A stretch of 53,519 nt of DNA from a virus. The DNA lies in IMG/VR virus record IMGVR_UViG_3300020193_000033, positions 1 to 53,519 of that record; one strand, given 5' to 3'. The translations under genes were made by a program, and so were the position numbers. Below are positions 29,439 through 36,891 of the stretch, piece after piece; position 1 is the stretch's first letter; each line of letters begins with the position of its first letter. The notes beneath the pieces were generated by a model. The model did no database searches. It was not told the DNA's origin and worked only from the letters and a program-made list of their open reading frames with translations.

Positions 29439-29971
29439 TGGCAAACGATACATCAGGAAACATTAAGGTTGACTTCGTGTGGGGTAACCTACCGATGCAA
29501 CCTGACGACGAACGTGTTGGAGATGGAAGCTCTACCACAGTCGTAGCTGCAAATTCTGCACAAAATGTAGATTGGAGCGGCTATTCTGTTAAAGCAAGCC
29601 CAGCTCTAACAAAGACAGATATTACAGTTACACTTAGCCCAGGACTTGGCTCACCAGGAACAGTTGTAGGAAACAACCATAGTATTGCACTTAACAACTG
29701 GAACGGTTATCCAGACTACACTCCTGAAGCACCATTCCTAGATACAATTGACCAAGCTGCAATTCCTAACGTAGTAGGATTGACAGAGGCTGCAGCTAAT
29801 ACTGCACTCGTTGCTGCTGGCTTTGTTAAGGGTGCTGTAACCACTGCAAATAACGCAGCTGGTGCAACAGCACAGAATGATGGACTAGTAAAGACTCAAA
29901 CTCCAGCTGCCGCAACAGTGGCAAACCTTGGAGCTTCAGTTGCTCTTGTCAAGTTCGCATTCACCGCATAG
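29438..29971 (+). CDS. PASTA-domain protein
   Basis: The 177-residue protein has a beta-rich N-terminal part (about 1-100) and one PASTA domain at about 108-174: IPNVVGLTEAAANTALVAAG, then KTQTPAAATVANLGASV. PASTA domains bind peptidoglycan stems or beta-lactams in bacterial kinases and PBPs. There is no signal peptide. In a phage it could be a virion protein that touches the host wall. A terminator follows. Confidence 0.75.
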   Translation: MANDTSGNIKVDFVWGNLPMQPDDERVGDGSSTTVVAANSAQNVDWSGYSVKASPALTKTDITVTLSPGLGSPGTVVGNNHSIALNNWNGYPDYTPEAPFLDTIDQAAIPNVVGLTEAAANTALVAAGFVKGAVTTANNAAGATAQNDGLVKTQTPAAATVANLGASVALVKFAFTA

Positions 29972-29990
29972 TACAACTGAATAGCGCAGA

Positions 29991-30021
29991 GGCCGGTGGA
30001 GTTTATCTCCCCGGCCTTTGG
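29991..30021 (+). terminator. Intrinsic terminator after the PASTA gene
   Basis: AGGCCGG-T-GGAG, loop TTTAT, CTCC-CCGGCCT forms an 11-pair stem with one bulge, followed by TTTGG. It separates the PASTA gene from the next gene, so virion-protein and downstream mRNA levels can differ. Confidence 0.7.
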
Positions 30022-30042
30022 CATTTGTGAGAAGATTGCTCT

Positions 30043-30258
30043 ATGACAACTGTTAAAGAAGTCCAAGAAGTTTTAGTAGAAGTCACTGTAGTAGATCGTT
30101 GCGACCGATGCCCAGCCCGGGCTGGAGTTAGGGTAGATATGCCCTCTGGAATCCTTGTATTTTGCTTCCATCATTACAATAGGCACGCTAAAGCCCTTAC
30201 AGACCAAGGAGGAATTGCTAGACTTCTGAGTACCAACCAAGAGCGGAGTTTTTCGTGA
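30043..30258 (+). CDS. DUF7455-like zinc protein
   Basis: The 71-residue protein has VVDRCDRCPARAGVRVDMPS and LVFCFHHYNRHAKAL. The series 'CDRC-x-A-x-A-x-V-R ... L-x-FC-x-HH' is that of the DUF7455 family, a small zinc protein common in actinobacteria and their phages. Its presence supports an actinobacterial host. It overlaps the next gene by four bases (GTGA). Confidence 0.7.
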   Translation: MTTVKEVQEVLVEVTVVDRCDRCPARAGVRVDMPSGILVFCFHHYNRHAKALTDQGGIARLLSTNQERSFS

Positions 30259-30923
30259 ATAAATCAGTAAACAACCTACCGGTTAATCCAAGTTCTGGAG
30301 GCGGAAGTGGGGGTGGTTGGGTAAATAAAATTTTTGGCATGTTCCGTGCAAGAAGTATGGAGCAGCTTAATAAAGAACGTTTTGCCTGGCAGCAACAGTT
30401 TTTAACTGAAGAAATGAGCAAGAGATCCATGAATGCTGCAGCTGCTCAAGCTGCTGGCAAAGTTGTTGGTACAGACATGGTTCAAAAGAACAACGCAAAA
30501 AATGCTTTTGCATTTGAAAAAAAGCGCACGTCTAAAAATAAAAAAACTGGTGAATTTAATTACCCAGCGCTTCAAAAGTATGGTCCTGCTGAAGATCCAT
30601 TAAATGCTCGTTGGTCTCCACGTTCGGGAGTTGCCTATCAAGAGTCAATGTTACAACGTCAAGATGCTATGGCAAGAGGTAAAGATGTCCAGGAATTTCC
30701 GGTGATGGCACCTAAACGTAAAAAACGACCCTATGTAACTAAAAAAGAAGTTTCTGACGCAGTTTCTAGTGGAAATATTCAAGAAGCAGAAGGTCTTGGA
30801 TTAAACAAAGCTTATGATTCCATGGTAGCCAAGCGTGAAGATAGTGCTGGAAAAATAGATACTACTCCGTCTGTTGGACCAAAGAAAGTTCGTAAACCTA
30901 GGGTACGTAAAGCGGGCGCATAG
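30255..30923 (+). CDS. Basic, partly disordered protein
   Basis: The 222-residue protein has a Gly/Ser-rich start (NPSSGGGSGGGWVNKIFGMF), a helical part (MEQLNKERFAWQQQFLTEEM) and a basic C-terminal region (VGPKKVRKPRVRKAGA). No domain is recognised. A GTG start overlaps the previous stop. Composition is like that of the next gene, so they may work together, possibly as internal head proteins. Confidence 0.6.
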   Translation: MNKSVNNLPVNPSSGGGSGGGWVNKIFGMFRARSMEQLNKERFAWQQQFLTEEMSKRSMNAAAAQAAGKVVGTDMVQKNNAKNAFAFEKKRTSKNKKTGEFNYPALQKYGPAEDPLNARWSPRSGVAYQESMLQRQDAMARGKDVQEFPVMAPKRKKRPYVTKKEVSDAVSSGNIQEAEGLGLNKAYDSMVAKREDSAGKIDTTPSVGPKKVRKPRVRKAGA

Positions 30924-33280
30924 TGGCAAAAGAAAAAAAACCAAGAAAGCCAAAGCGTAAGGGTATTGAAGATCCTCGCAAAGCTGAACGAAAGAAATCT
31001 CGTTCTGAAGCATTGAGCAAACGTACTGAACGTGATATAGCTGAGTATGCGGGACGTCGTGCTGCACGTAACATTACTCCTAAGCCTAAAGAATCAACCC
31101 CAATTGTTGATACTACTGTTGCTAGGCCAATAGCAAAACCAAACGAAACTTTAGAAGCAAACCCTACTGGTTATGGCGAAAGAATTACCACCCCTCGTCA
31201 AAAAGCTAAACTAGATCCAAGAGATGCTGCAGAAGATAGGGCAACTGTTGAAGCAGTGCAAAAGTTTGAAGCAGAGCCGCCAAAATCAGATCCTACAGTT
31301 ATTAAAACTATTATGGAAAAACGCAGAGCTGCAAAAGCAGCATCTGCCGCTTCTAGAACAAACCTAACTGAAGACGCTACTGTTAGTGGTGTAGGTATGG
31401 GAGAAGAACCCACCCCCGCTCAACAAAGATTCCAAGAAGCTCAGCGTGGCCCCTCTACCCTAGGAAATATTAATTACAGTAGGACTGCTACTCCTACTCC
31501 AGAACTTGTTCCTACCCAATCCCCTAGACGAGCTGAAAAGCGTCTACAAAGGGGAATGCAGAACCCACCGGTAGCTAGAACAGCTAATGAAGAGTCTAGA
31601 TACGAAATTGATAGCGTATCAAAACGTCTAGCTGCAAGTTCTTTGTTTGATAGGGGTATTGAACCTAACGAAGATTCGATAGAAGTAGAACGTATGACTA
31701 ATGTCGAGCACGATCAAAAAGCCCGTGTTATGACATATACCAATTTGTCTCATGATGAGATTACAAATTATCTTGGAAAAAATGACAGAGAAGCAAGAAA
31801 TCGTCTTTCTACTCTTCATGAAGGTGTTATGCAGTTCCAACGTTCTCGACGTAAAATGGAAATTCACAGAGAGATGGGATTAGAAAAAATTGCAGAAAAT
31901 GAATTTAAACCAACAGAAGCTGCAAAAACACAATTTTGGCAACATCCTACGGAAACTGACAAATCAGGAGCTCCAAAAGTTTATAGAGTTTCTGACATGC
32001 ACCCCGATATGGTCAAGCAATTGCAACATCCATGGGGAGGACAAAGAACAGTACAAGAAGTTGAAGGTACTAAAGGATCTGCAGCTTCAGGAACTGTTGA
32101 GCCTGTAATAACTCATTATGGACATCATAAAGGTGGAGATAGAAACAGACCTACTTGGAGATTTACTGCACCTCCTAAAGGATGGGGAGAAGACGGCTCT
32201 CTTGCTGGATCGCTTAAAGATAGAGAAACTTTAGCTAAGGTAGGTATTACTCCAAACGTTTCTACGATGATTGCTCGTGTTCTTCAAGGATTTAGAGGCG
32301 ATATTGATGTTCTTAAGCAAAAAGGCGATGATTCTAGATCCTCTAGACAACGCCATCAGGATGACGTAACCGGACTTTTAGAAGCAGCTCAATCTTCACA
32401 CGATGAAGTATCCGGCAGACCTAGCAGGGGTTTTGTAGGAAAACGCAAAGTCGCTAAAGGTATTCAAAAAGTTCCTGGTCCAGGATTTAGTAACGTTGAA
32501 GAGTTAGTTCCTATTCCCGTTGGAAGACCAAAAAGAAGTAAAGACGATATGTTTACTATTAAAGGAGAGGGTATACCTGCAGTTCGAGACGAACAAGGTA
32601 ATCCTAAGCCTTTGCCTCCTCGTGCCGGACGTCGTGGTGGCACTACGGTTGTAGAAAACCCTGTAACTGGAGAGTCTCAGCAACGTCGTGCTGTATTAGT
32701 TACTCAGACCGGTACTGGTGGATTTTCAGAAGAAGATCTACGTAAGGTATATGCAGGCCGTAGATCTGATGAAATGGGCAAAATGTTCCGCGGTCCTCAA
32801 CCTCAAGGAAGACAGCTTTCATTTGATTTCGGCGTAAAAATTCAACAAGACGCTGGCGCTGCTCGTGCACAAGATGAAGCAGCTTCTGGAAAACCTAGAA
32901 TATCTGGATATGCCAATGAGGTTAGGCAGGTAAGTGATTTTAATAATCGTGAAGAGGCTCCTACACCAAAGGCAGCTTCAAAACAATACATGATTCCATT
33001 TGAAGGTAGGAGTCGTCAATTCTTGGGCGGTAATGTACGTGCGCTTACAGAACAAGAAGCTAACGTAGAAACTGCTGGCGCTAACACAGTGCGAGGATCT
33101 AATCCTCCACGACGTCTATTTGACGTGGGTGTGCCAGAACCTACGGCTGCAAGAAGTAAACAGCTTCCTCCTAAAGAAGGCAAGACTATGCCATTAATTG
33201 GCAGAATATTGCCTGCAGGAGAAGGTAGCCCTAAAAAACCTAGAAAGACTTCTGAGAAGGCTCCTAAGAAGGGCCAGTAA
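30923..33280 (+). CDS. Long disordered basic protein, 785 residues
   Basis: This is the longest gene of the 28-35 kb operon. The product begins MAKEKKPRKPKRKGIEDPRK and is rich in Arg, Lys, Pro, Glu and Ala throughout. A more folded stretch lies around residues 240-330 (ERMTNVEHDQKARVMTYTN, GKNDREARNRLSTLHEGVMQ). The C-terminus is again basic (KKPRKTSEKAPKKGQ). No enzyme motif, membrane segment or repeat is seen. A virion-internal or nucleoid-associated role is possible. The GTG start overlaps the previous stop (TAGTG). Confidence 0.6.
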   Translation: MAKEKKPRKPKRKGIEDPRKAERKKSRSEALSKRTERDIAEYAGRRAARNITPKPKESTPIVDTTVARPIAKPNETLEANPTGYGERITTPRQKAKLDPRDAAEDRATVEAVQKFEAEPPKSDPTVIKTIMEKRRAAKAASAASRTNLTEDATVSGVGMGEEPTPAQQRFQEAQRGPSTLGNINYSRTATPTPELVPTQSPRRAEKRLQRGMQNPPVARTANEESRYEIDSVSKRLAASSLFDRGIEPNEDSIEVERMTNVEHDQKARVMTYTNLSHDEITNYLGKNDREARNRLSTLHEGVMQFQRSRRKMEIHREMGLEKIAENEFKPTEAAKTQFWQHPTETDKSGAPKVYRVSDMHPDMVKQLQHPWGGQRTVQEVEGTKGSAASGTVEPVITHYGHHKGGDRNRPTWRFTAPPKGWGEDGSLAGSLKDRETLAKVGITPNVSTMIARVLQGFRGDIDVLKQKGDDSRSSRQRHQDDVTGLLEAAQSSHDEVSGRPSRGFVGKRKVAKGIQKVPGPGFSNVEELVPIPVGRPKRSKDDMFTIKGEGIPAVRDEQGNPKPLPPRAGRRGGTTVVENPVTGESQQRRAVLVTQTGTGGFSEEDLRKVYAGRRSDEMGKMFRGPQPQGRQLSFDFGVKIQQDAGAARAQDEAASGKPRISGYANEVRQVSDFNNREEAPTPKAASKQYMIPFEGRSRQFLGGNVRALTEQEANVETAGANTVRGSNPPRRLFDVGVPEPTAARSKQLPPKEGKTMPLIGRILPAGEGSPKKPRKTSEKAPKKGQ

Positions 33281-33459
33281 TGAACAGAAAGTCTAGCTTT
33301 AAGCAGAATACTTCTAAAGCACGGGGTGCTAAGTCTTTACGACATAATGCTAGGGAAGCCGCTGAATACTTAAGCGGTATACCTTACCTGCCTAAAATTG
33401 ACAAAGACGTACAGTTACGTACGCCTGGTCGTGGAGTAAGCGGAGAATCTAGTAACTAA
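33280..33459 (+). CDS. Small basic protein, 59 residues
   Basis: A TAATG overlap opens a frame beginning MNRKSSFKQNTSKARGAKSL with LRHNAREAAEYLSGIPYLPK in the middle. Its stop overlaps the next ATG in the same way. It is one codon too short for a 60-residue cut-off. Function unknown. Confidence 0.6.
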   Translation: MNRKSSFKQNTSKARGAKSLRHNAREAAEYLSGIPYLPKIDKDVQLRTPGRGVSGESSN

Positions 33460-33737
33460 TGGGACGTCGTAAAAAGGATCTTAATTACGGTACACGAAAA
33501 GTACGGATGAGCGTTTCTGACCGTACATCTAAATCAGCACGCCCTTGGAATGATCCCAGAGTTGTAAACGCTTCTATTGCCTACGGTGTTCCTCTTGCTA
33601 GCTATAAGCAAGTACATTTATACGAAAATAGACAAGAATCTACTGGCGGGTTAACCCCCAAAGAACGTATGACCTGCGGTCCATGCGGACAATTTAAAAA
33701 CGACTGCTCATGTGGAGAGGCTCAAACAAATGGCTAA
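33459..33737 (+). CDS. Small basic protein with Cys-rich end
   Basis: The 92-residue protein ends in a Cys cluster (MTCGPCGQFKNDCSCGEAQ) able to bind one zinc. The N-terminus is basic (MGRRKKDLNYGTRKVRMSV). It shares bases with both neighbours. No family is recognised. Confidence 0.6.
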   Translation: MGRRKKDLNYGTRKVRMSVSDRTSKSARPWNDPRVVNASIAYGVPLASYKQVHLYENRQESTGGLTPKERMTCGPCGQFKNDCSCGEAQTNG

Positions 33738-34191
33738 ATCAGCAGCTTGGAAACGCAAAGAGGGTAAAAACCCTGAAGGCGGACTAAATGCTAAAGGACG
33801 TGCATCATATAAACGTGAAACCGGTGGAACATTAAAACCACCCGTGTCTAGAGAACAAGCTAAAAAATCAGAGTCTGCCGCACGTGCTAACGCTTTACGA
33901 GTAGGTCAATCAACGCATCATTTAGTGGCCCAACCAGGAACAAGCAGCGATCATAATTCCAAAAGATTTACTCCTAAAATGCAGCAGGAACGAAGTAAGG
34001 AAGTACCACCAGAATGGCTTGGCGCAACTACTCCAGAAGAAGCTATGGCTGATTTAAGAGATTCAGCGGCACGAGGAATTATGGCTTGTGATTGGGGATG
34101 TACTCAGAAAGTACAGAGTAGAGGTTGTGCTCAACATGCTCAAGCTAGGTGGGCTCCAATCCAACCTGGACGGCAATTTAGGACAACATGA
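33730..34191 (+). CDS. DUF6321-like protein with C-terminal Cys pairs
   Basis: This 153-residue protein begins MAKSAAWKRKEGKNPEGGLN and then AKGRASYKRETGGTLKPPV. The W-[QK]-RKEGK-x-PEGGLNAKGR-x-S signature belongs to a short phage family (DUF6321) of unknown role, often near packaging genes. The C-terminus has MACDWGCTQKVQSRGCAQHA, a possible zinc site. ATG 33730 was preferred to 33712 because GGAG lies upstream and the family starts here. Confidence 0.65.
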   Translation: MAKSAAWKRKEGKNPEGGLNAKGRASYKRETGGTLKPPVSREQAKKSESAARANALRVGQSTHHLVAQPGTSSDHNSKRFTPKMQQERSKEVPPEWLGATTPEEAMADLRDSAARGIMACDWGCTQKVQSRGCAQHAQARWAPIQPGRQFRTT

Positions 34192-34346
34192 TGTGTGAGC
34201 ATGTCTATAAAGACATGGATGAGGACATATGCACTCTATGCGGTAAGCTTACGCACAGAATAGATTGGAAGTTTCAGAACAAACTACATCGAGAATGGAG
34301 AGAAGCCAACCCAGGTGCCAAATATGGCGGCTGGTGGAGTATATGA
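34188..34346 (+). CDS. Mini zinc-knuckle protein, 52 residues
   Basis: The frame begins MMCEHVYKDMDEDICTLCGK and holds C-x-H and CxxC pairs that fit one zinc. The C-terminus is aromatic (GAKYGGWWSI). It overlaps the previous stop and the next start by 4 bases each. Function unknown. Confidence 0.6.
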   Translation: MMCEHVYKDMDEDICTLCGKLTHRIDWKFQNKLHREWREANPGAKYGGWWSI

Positions 34347-34663
34347 GTATTGATAGGCCTGCGTGGTATAGAAGGCTACATGCTATAGAGGCTCTTAATG
34401 AGGCAGATAAGCGTAGACGTTATGGCATACCTCCTGCTGAGGGCATCCTATTTATGGATCATGATGATGAGTGTGAGGAATGTTCTACTTACAGAGCGGA
34501 TGCTAGGCAGAATAAGGGATGGCTTAAAGAGCATGCCTCTCAGTCAGATAGGAAAACTAATTTAAATCATGGGTCTAAATGCGATAGCTGTAATGAGGGT
34601 ACAATTAATGATATGACCCGAAATGATCATTTTGGTACTGGAAGTGAAGAAGGAAAACAGTGA
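34343..34663 (+). CDS. Small zinc-ribbon-like protein
   Basis: The 106-residue protein starts MSIDRPAWYRRLHAIEALNE and has two Cys pairs, DDECEECSTYRA and SKCDSCNEGT, 40 residues apart. The ATG at 34343 overlaps the previous stop (ATGA) and is preferred over an earlier frame start. It may hold a zinc ribbon. Function unknown. Confidence 0.6.
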   Translation: MSIDRPAWYRRLHAIEALNEADKRRRYGIPPAEGILFMDHDDECEECSTYRADARQNKGWLKEHASQSDRKTNLNHGSKCDSCNEGTINDMTRNDHFGTGSEEGKQ

Positions 34664-34767
34664 GTTCAGTAAAATTCGTGTGTTTTAACTGCGGAGTATC
34701 TAATAGAATACCCTTTGGAGATCCATTGAAATGTAAGGAGTGCGGGCATGAGCTCAGGAAGTTTTAA
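34660..34767 (+). CDS. Zinc-ribbon mini-protein, 35 residues
   Basis: A GTG overlapping the previous stop opens VSSVKFVCFNCGVSNRIPFG, followed by LKCKECGHELRKF. This is a textbook two-knuckle ribbon (CxxC-x15-CxxC) like the Rpb12/Rpoz-type mini-domains of RNA polymerase. Such a piece could bind host transcription or repair factors. It is among the smallest genes of the window. Confidence 0.6.
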   Translation: MSSVKFVCFNCGVSNRIPFGDPLKCKECGHELRKF

Positions 34768-34897
34768 ACCACATCGCGGTTTTAATAAAACTCAAATTAA
34801 AGACGGCTGGATTGTGTATTTACGTAAGGACGGAACTATTAAAGCTCGTATTGAGCCGTATCCTCGTGAAAAGGTTGTAAAGAATGTCAAACCGTAA
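34748..34897 (+). CDS. Small basic protein, 49 residues
   Basis: The frame reads MSSGSFKPHRGFNKTQIKDG, then WIVYLRKDGTIKARIEPYPR, which looks like a small beta-hairpin domain. Its start lies 20 bases inside the previous gene and its stop 14 bases inside the next. Function unknown. Confidence 0.55.
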   Translation: MSSGSFKPHRGFNKTQIKDGWIVYLRKDGTIKARIEPYPREKVVKNVKP

Positions 34898-35177
34898 AGT
34901 TGTAGCCAAAGGTAAAGCTTACAAGGGATCTAAGCAAAACGGTGGTCGTAAAATTATTGTTGAACATTACAAGGATTCTGAGGGTAAATGGCACACTACA
35001 TCTAAAAACGCTGCTCGTGATAAATATGAAAAAAAACACGGTAAACTATCTAAAGATACCGATGTAGATCATAAGAATAATAATCACGATGACGACAGCG
35101 ATAGTAATCTAAGACCCCTAAAACACGGAAAAAACACAGCTAAAGAAAACAAGAGACGAACAAGGAAAAAGAAATGA
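34884..35177 (+). CDS. HNH endonuclease-like protein
   Basis: The 97-residue protein ends with an HNH core: DTDVDHKNNNHDDDSDSNL, then RPLKHGKNTAKENKRR. The Asp-His pair, the Asn-Leu-Arg-Pro motif and the second Asn/Lys are the usual metal and DNA-contact positions. HNH proteins near the terminase assist DNA packaging in many phages. The terminase gene lies 1.7 kb downstream. The protein is very basic, as expected for DNA binding. Confidence 0.75.
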   Translation: MSNRKVVAKGKAYKGSKQNGGRKIIVEHYKDSEGKWHTTSKNAARDKYEKKHGKLSKDTDVDHKNNNHDDDSDSNLRPLKHGKNTAKENKRRTRKKK

Positions 35178-35323
35178 AAAAATTTGAATCAAATAAAGAT
35201 GAATCAGTAAATCTCCCAAAGAAAGCTTCTAGACCAGCACCCTTTGATGGTCCTTCTAAGCGTAGGGGCGGTTTAAAAGGAAACTATAAACCTGGAAAAG
35301 ATTTTAATAGAAGAAAGCATTAA
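35174..35323 (+). CDS. Small basic protein, 49 residues
   Basis: An ATGA overlap with the HNH gene starts MKKFESNKDESVNLPKKASR, continuing basic to the end (YKPGKDFNRRKH). It is the last gene of this operon and is followed at once by a terminator. Function unknown. Confidence 0.6.
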   Translation: MKKFESNKDESVNLPKKASRPAPFDGPSKRRGGLKGNYKPGKDFNRRKH

Positions 35324-35327
35324 TAAA

Positions 35328-35351
35328 AAAGGCCGGGTTTCCCCGGCCTTT
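35328..35351. terminator. Bidirectional terminator
   Basis: AAAGGCCGGG and CCCGGCCTTT pair perfectly over 10 bases with a 4-base loop. A-rich and T-rich flanks (AAAAAA before, TTTCTTT after) make it work in both directions. It lies between converging genes. Confidence 0.85.
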
Positions 35352-35353
35352 CT

Positions 35354-35893
35354 TTAATTTGTTGGAAACTTTTCCAACCACTGCTCAATCTTTGGCTCTG
35401 ATGGATCGCCATCATGGGCGTATGGGCCATATCCCCAAGAACCCCAGTTAGTGCCTTTAGCGGTCATATAGAACACTGCTTTGGCATTTTCTACTGGATC
35501 AAACAGCTCGGTATTCTTTTTTAGACCAAATTTTTCTCTACGGTCATCTCCCAGAGAACCCAACATGTTAATCTGGAATATCCCATAAGAATCGTCTCCC
35601 GTTGCAAGATCGTCATTGTGCGCCTTTGGTCGTCCGTTAGACTCTTTCTTAGCTACAGCCCAAGCTATTTTAAGAGCTTTCCCCTCAAAACCTACTAGAG
35701 ATAAGAGATCTACCAATTCCTCATCTGTAAGGGTTTTGGCTTTTCTGTATTTATCTAGAGGATCCGCAGGAGCTTCTGCAGTTATAGTAACTGTAGCTCC
35801 ATCTATTCGACTTGCTAGTGCTGCAGGTATTCCTGCCAGTATCAGTGCGGCTATCCAAGAGGCTATATAACGTTGTTTTTCATTTTTTGGCAC
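35354..35893 (-). CDS. Membrane-anchored lytic transglycosylase
   Basis: The 179-residue protein has an N-terminal hydrophobic anchor (YIASWIAALILAGIPAALAS, residues 9-28) and a lysozyme-like SLT domain. The catalytic Glu84 lies in WAVAKKESNGRP, followed by DSYGIFQINMLGSLG, the second signature of this fold. It cleaves the glycan chains of peptidoglycan. It is the only minus-strand gene in 28-53 kb and has its own upstream region, so it may be expressed separately. It could serve entry or lysis together with the CHAP enzyme. Confidence 0.8.
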   Translation of the reverse strand: MPKNEKQRYIASWIAALILAGIPAALASRIDGATVTITAEAPADPLDKYRKAKTLTDEELVDLLSLVGFEGKALKIAWAVAKKESNGRPKAHNDDLATGDDSYGIFQINMLGSLGDDRREKFGLKKNTELFDPVENAKAVFYMTAKGTNWGSWGYGPYAHDGDPSEPKIEQWLEKFPTN

Positions 35894-36124
35894 TCGTTCT
35901 CCTAGGCTCGAGAGCCAGTCCTAACTCTATGTGTCTGTCACTCACACTGAGCAATTCGGCCTCTTTCTGCCGAATTCGGTCTGCAACTCTTTTGTTACGG
36001 AGGTGCTAATGGCCGGTTTTACCCGGCCACAGGTAATACCATACCAGTAAATACACACTACATGTCAACCGCAACCCGATATAATATTCTTTATCGAATC
36101 GTTATAGAAAATGGACTATGATTA
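35894..36124. promoter_or_regulatory. Divergent promoter region with hairpins
   Basis: This 231-base gap separates the transglycosylase (minus) from the packaging and head genes (plus). It holds a perfect hairpin AATTCGGC/GCCGAATT (35953-35976), a hairpin TGGCCGG/CCGGCCA (36010-36029) and a consensus -10 box TATAAT at 36080-36085 facing plus. The -35 position (ACTACA) is poor. This is the most likely promoter of the head operon. Confidence 0.5.
36009..36050 (+). CDS. 13-residue mini-frame with strong ribosome site
   Basis: ACGGAGG lies 6 bases before an ATG opening MAGFTRPQVIPYQ. The first codons form one arm of the TGGCCGG/CCGGCCA hairpin. It looks like a leader peptide, but the TATAAT box lies downstream of it, so the transcript that would carry it is unclear. 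It may be chance. Confidence 0.25.
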   Translation: MAGFTRPQVIPYQ

Positions 36125-36391
36125 ATGAGAGTTGAGCGTATAGCTACAAAACAAGGACATCCGGTGCCAGAAGTTGCTACGCAACCTAAGGGTCCATTTC
36201 CACAAGAATTGTTTCAACGACCAGAAGTTGTAGTTGACTACGATCCTTATGATGGAGGCGGAGAATCCGCTGTTGGTGGAACTGCACAAAACAACTTTGC
36301 AGCTATGAAATACTTTAGATGCAAAGATTGTCAAAAAGTCATGAGCGAACGGGAGACATATGAGCACAGCTGCCAGGTTGATAATGGCTAA
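36125..36391 (+). CDS. Small protein with C-terminal zinc knuckle
   Basis: The 88-residue protein ends in YFRCKDCQKVMSERETYEHS plus Cys (C-x2-C-x11-H-x-C), a zinc-finger layout. The N-terminal half is Pro-rich. It is the first gene of the head operon. No good ribosome site is seen. Function unknown. Confidence 0.6.
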   Translation: MRVERIATKQGHPVPEVATQPKGPFPQELFQRPEVVVDYDPYDGGGESAVGGTAQNNFAAMKYFRCKDCQKVMSERETYEHSCQVDNG

Positions 36392-36692
36392 GCCTCGTAG
36401 TATTAAATCTATATACTGGCATCCGCTGATTTACCCAATAAAGCCGCCAGTATTATGGGAAACAGCAGAAACGCAAGAGATTGAAGAGCCGTATCGGTTT
36501 GGAAAAGGATTTGCGGTAAGATTCCCTCTAACTAGAGCTGCTTTAGTTGTAGGCAAGTGGATATCTAGATACGATGAAAGTCAAGCATTAACAAACGCCA
36601 TTCGTGGCAGGATAATGACGGAAGATGAGGTGGATTGGGATTATGTTCGGTTTGGGGGGCAAGAAAATCAAACAAGAGAGACAGAAGACTAA
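36384..36692 (+). CDS. Hypothetical protein upstream of terminase
   Basis: This 102-residue protein begins MAKPRSIKSIYWHPLIYPIK and has YRFGKGFAVRFPLTRAALVV. The ATG at 36384 overlaps the previous stop; an earlier frame start at 36360 is less likely. Position before the terminase suggests a packaging role, but no small-terminase motif is seen. Confidence 0.6.
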   Translation: MAKPRSIKSIYWHPLIYPIKPPVLWETAETQEIEEPYRFGKGFAVRFPLTRAALVVGKWISRYDESQALTNAIRGRIMTEDEVDWDYVRFGGQENQTRETED

Positions 36693-36891
36693 AGTAGAAC
36701 GGCGAGTTGAGTCGTTACCTACTTCTGAATTACTGCAGTGGGCAGAACAAGCGTTGTATCCAATTGGACGAAACCTATCGTCATGGCAAAAAACCAATGA
36801 AGAAGTTTATTTGGAAGAGGCTAGATTGAACGCGGAAGTTATTTACGTCATAGTAGATACTATATCCAAGAGGCAAAATGCAAGATTTTAA
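36643..36891 (+). CDS. Small helical protein, possible small terminase
   Basis: The 82-residue protein begins MFGLGGKKIKQERQKTKVER and has ELLQWAEQALYPIGRNLSSW and ARLNAEVIYVIVDTISKRQ. The 'LL-x-WAEQ ... GR ... A-x-x-x-[AE]-x-[IL]-x-x-[IV]-V' pattern is common in genes directly upstream of the large terminase in actinophages. It may be a small terminase or packaging helper. An in-frame ATG at 36625 is an alternative start. It overlaps the terminase gene by 14 bases. Confidence 0.5.
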   Translation: MFGLGGKKIKQERQKTKVERRVESLPTSELLQWAEQALYPIGRNLSSWQKTNEEVYLEEARLNAEVIYVIVDTISKRQNARF

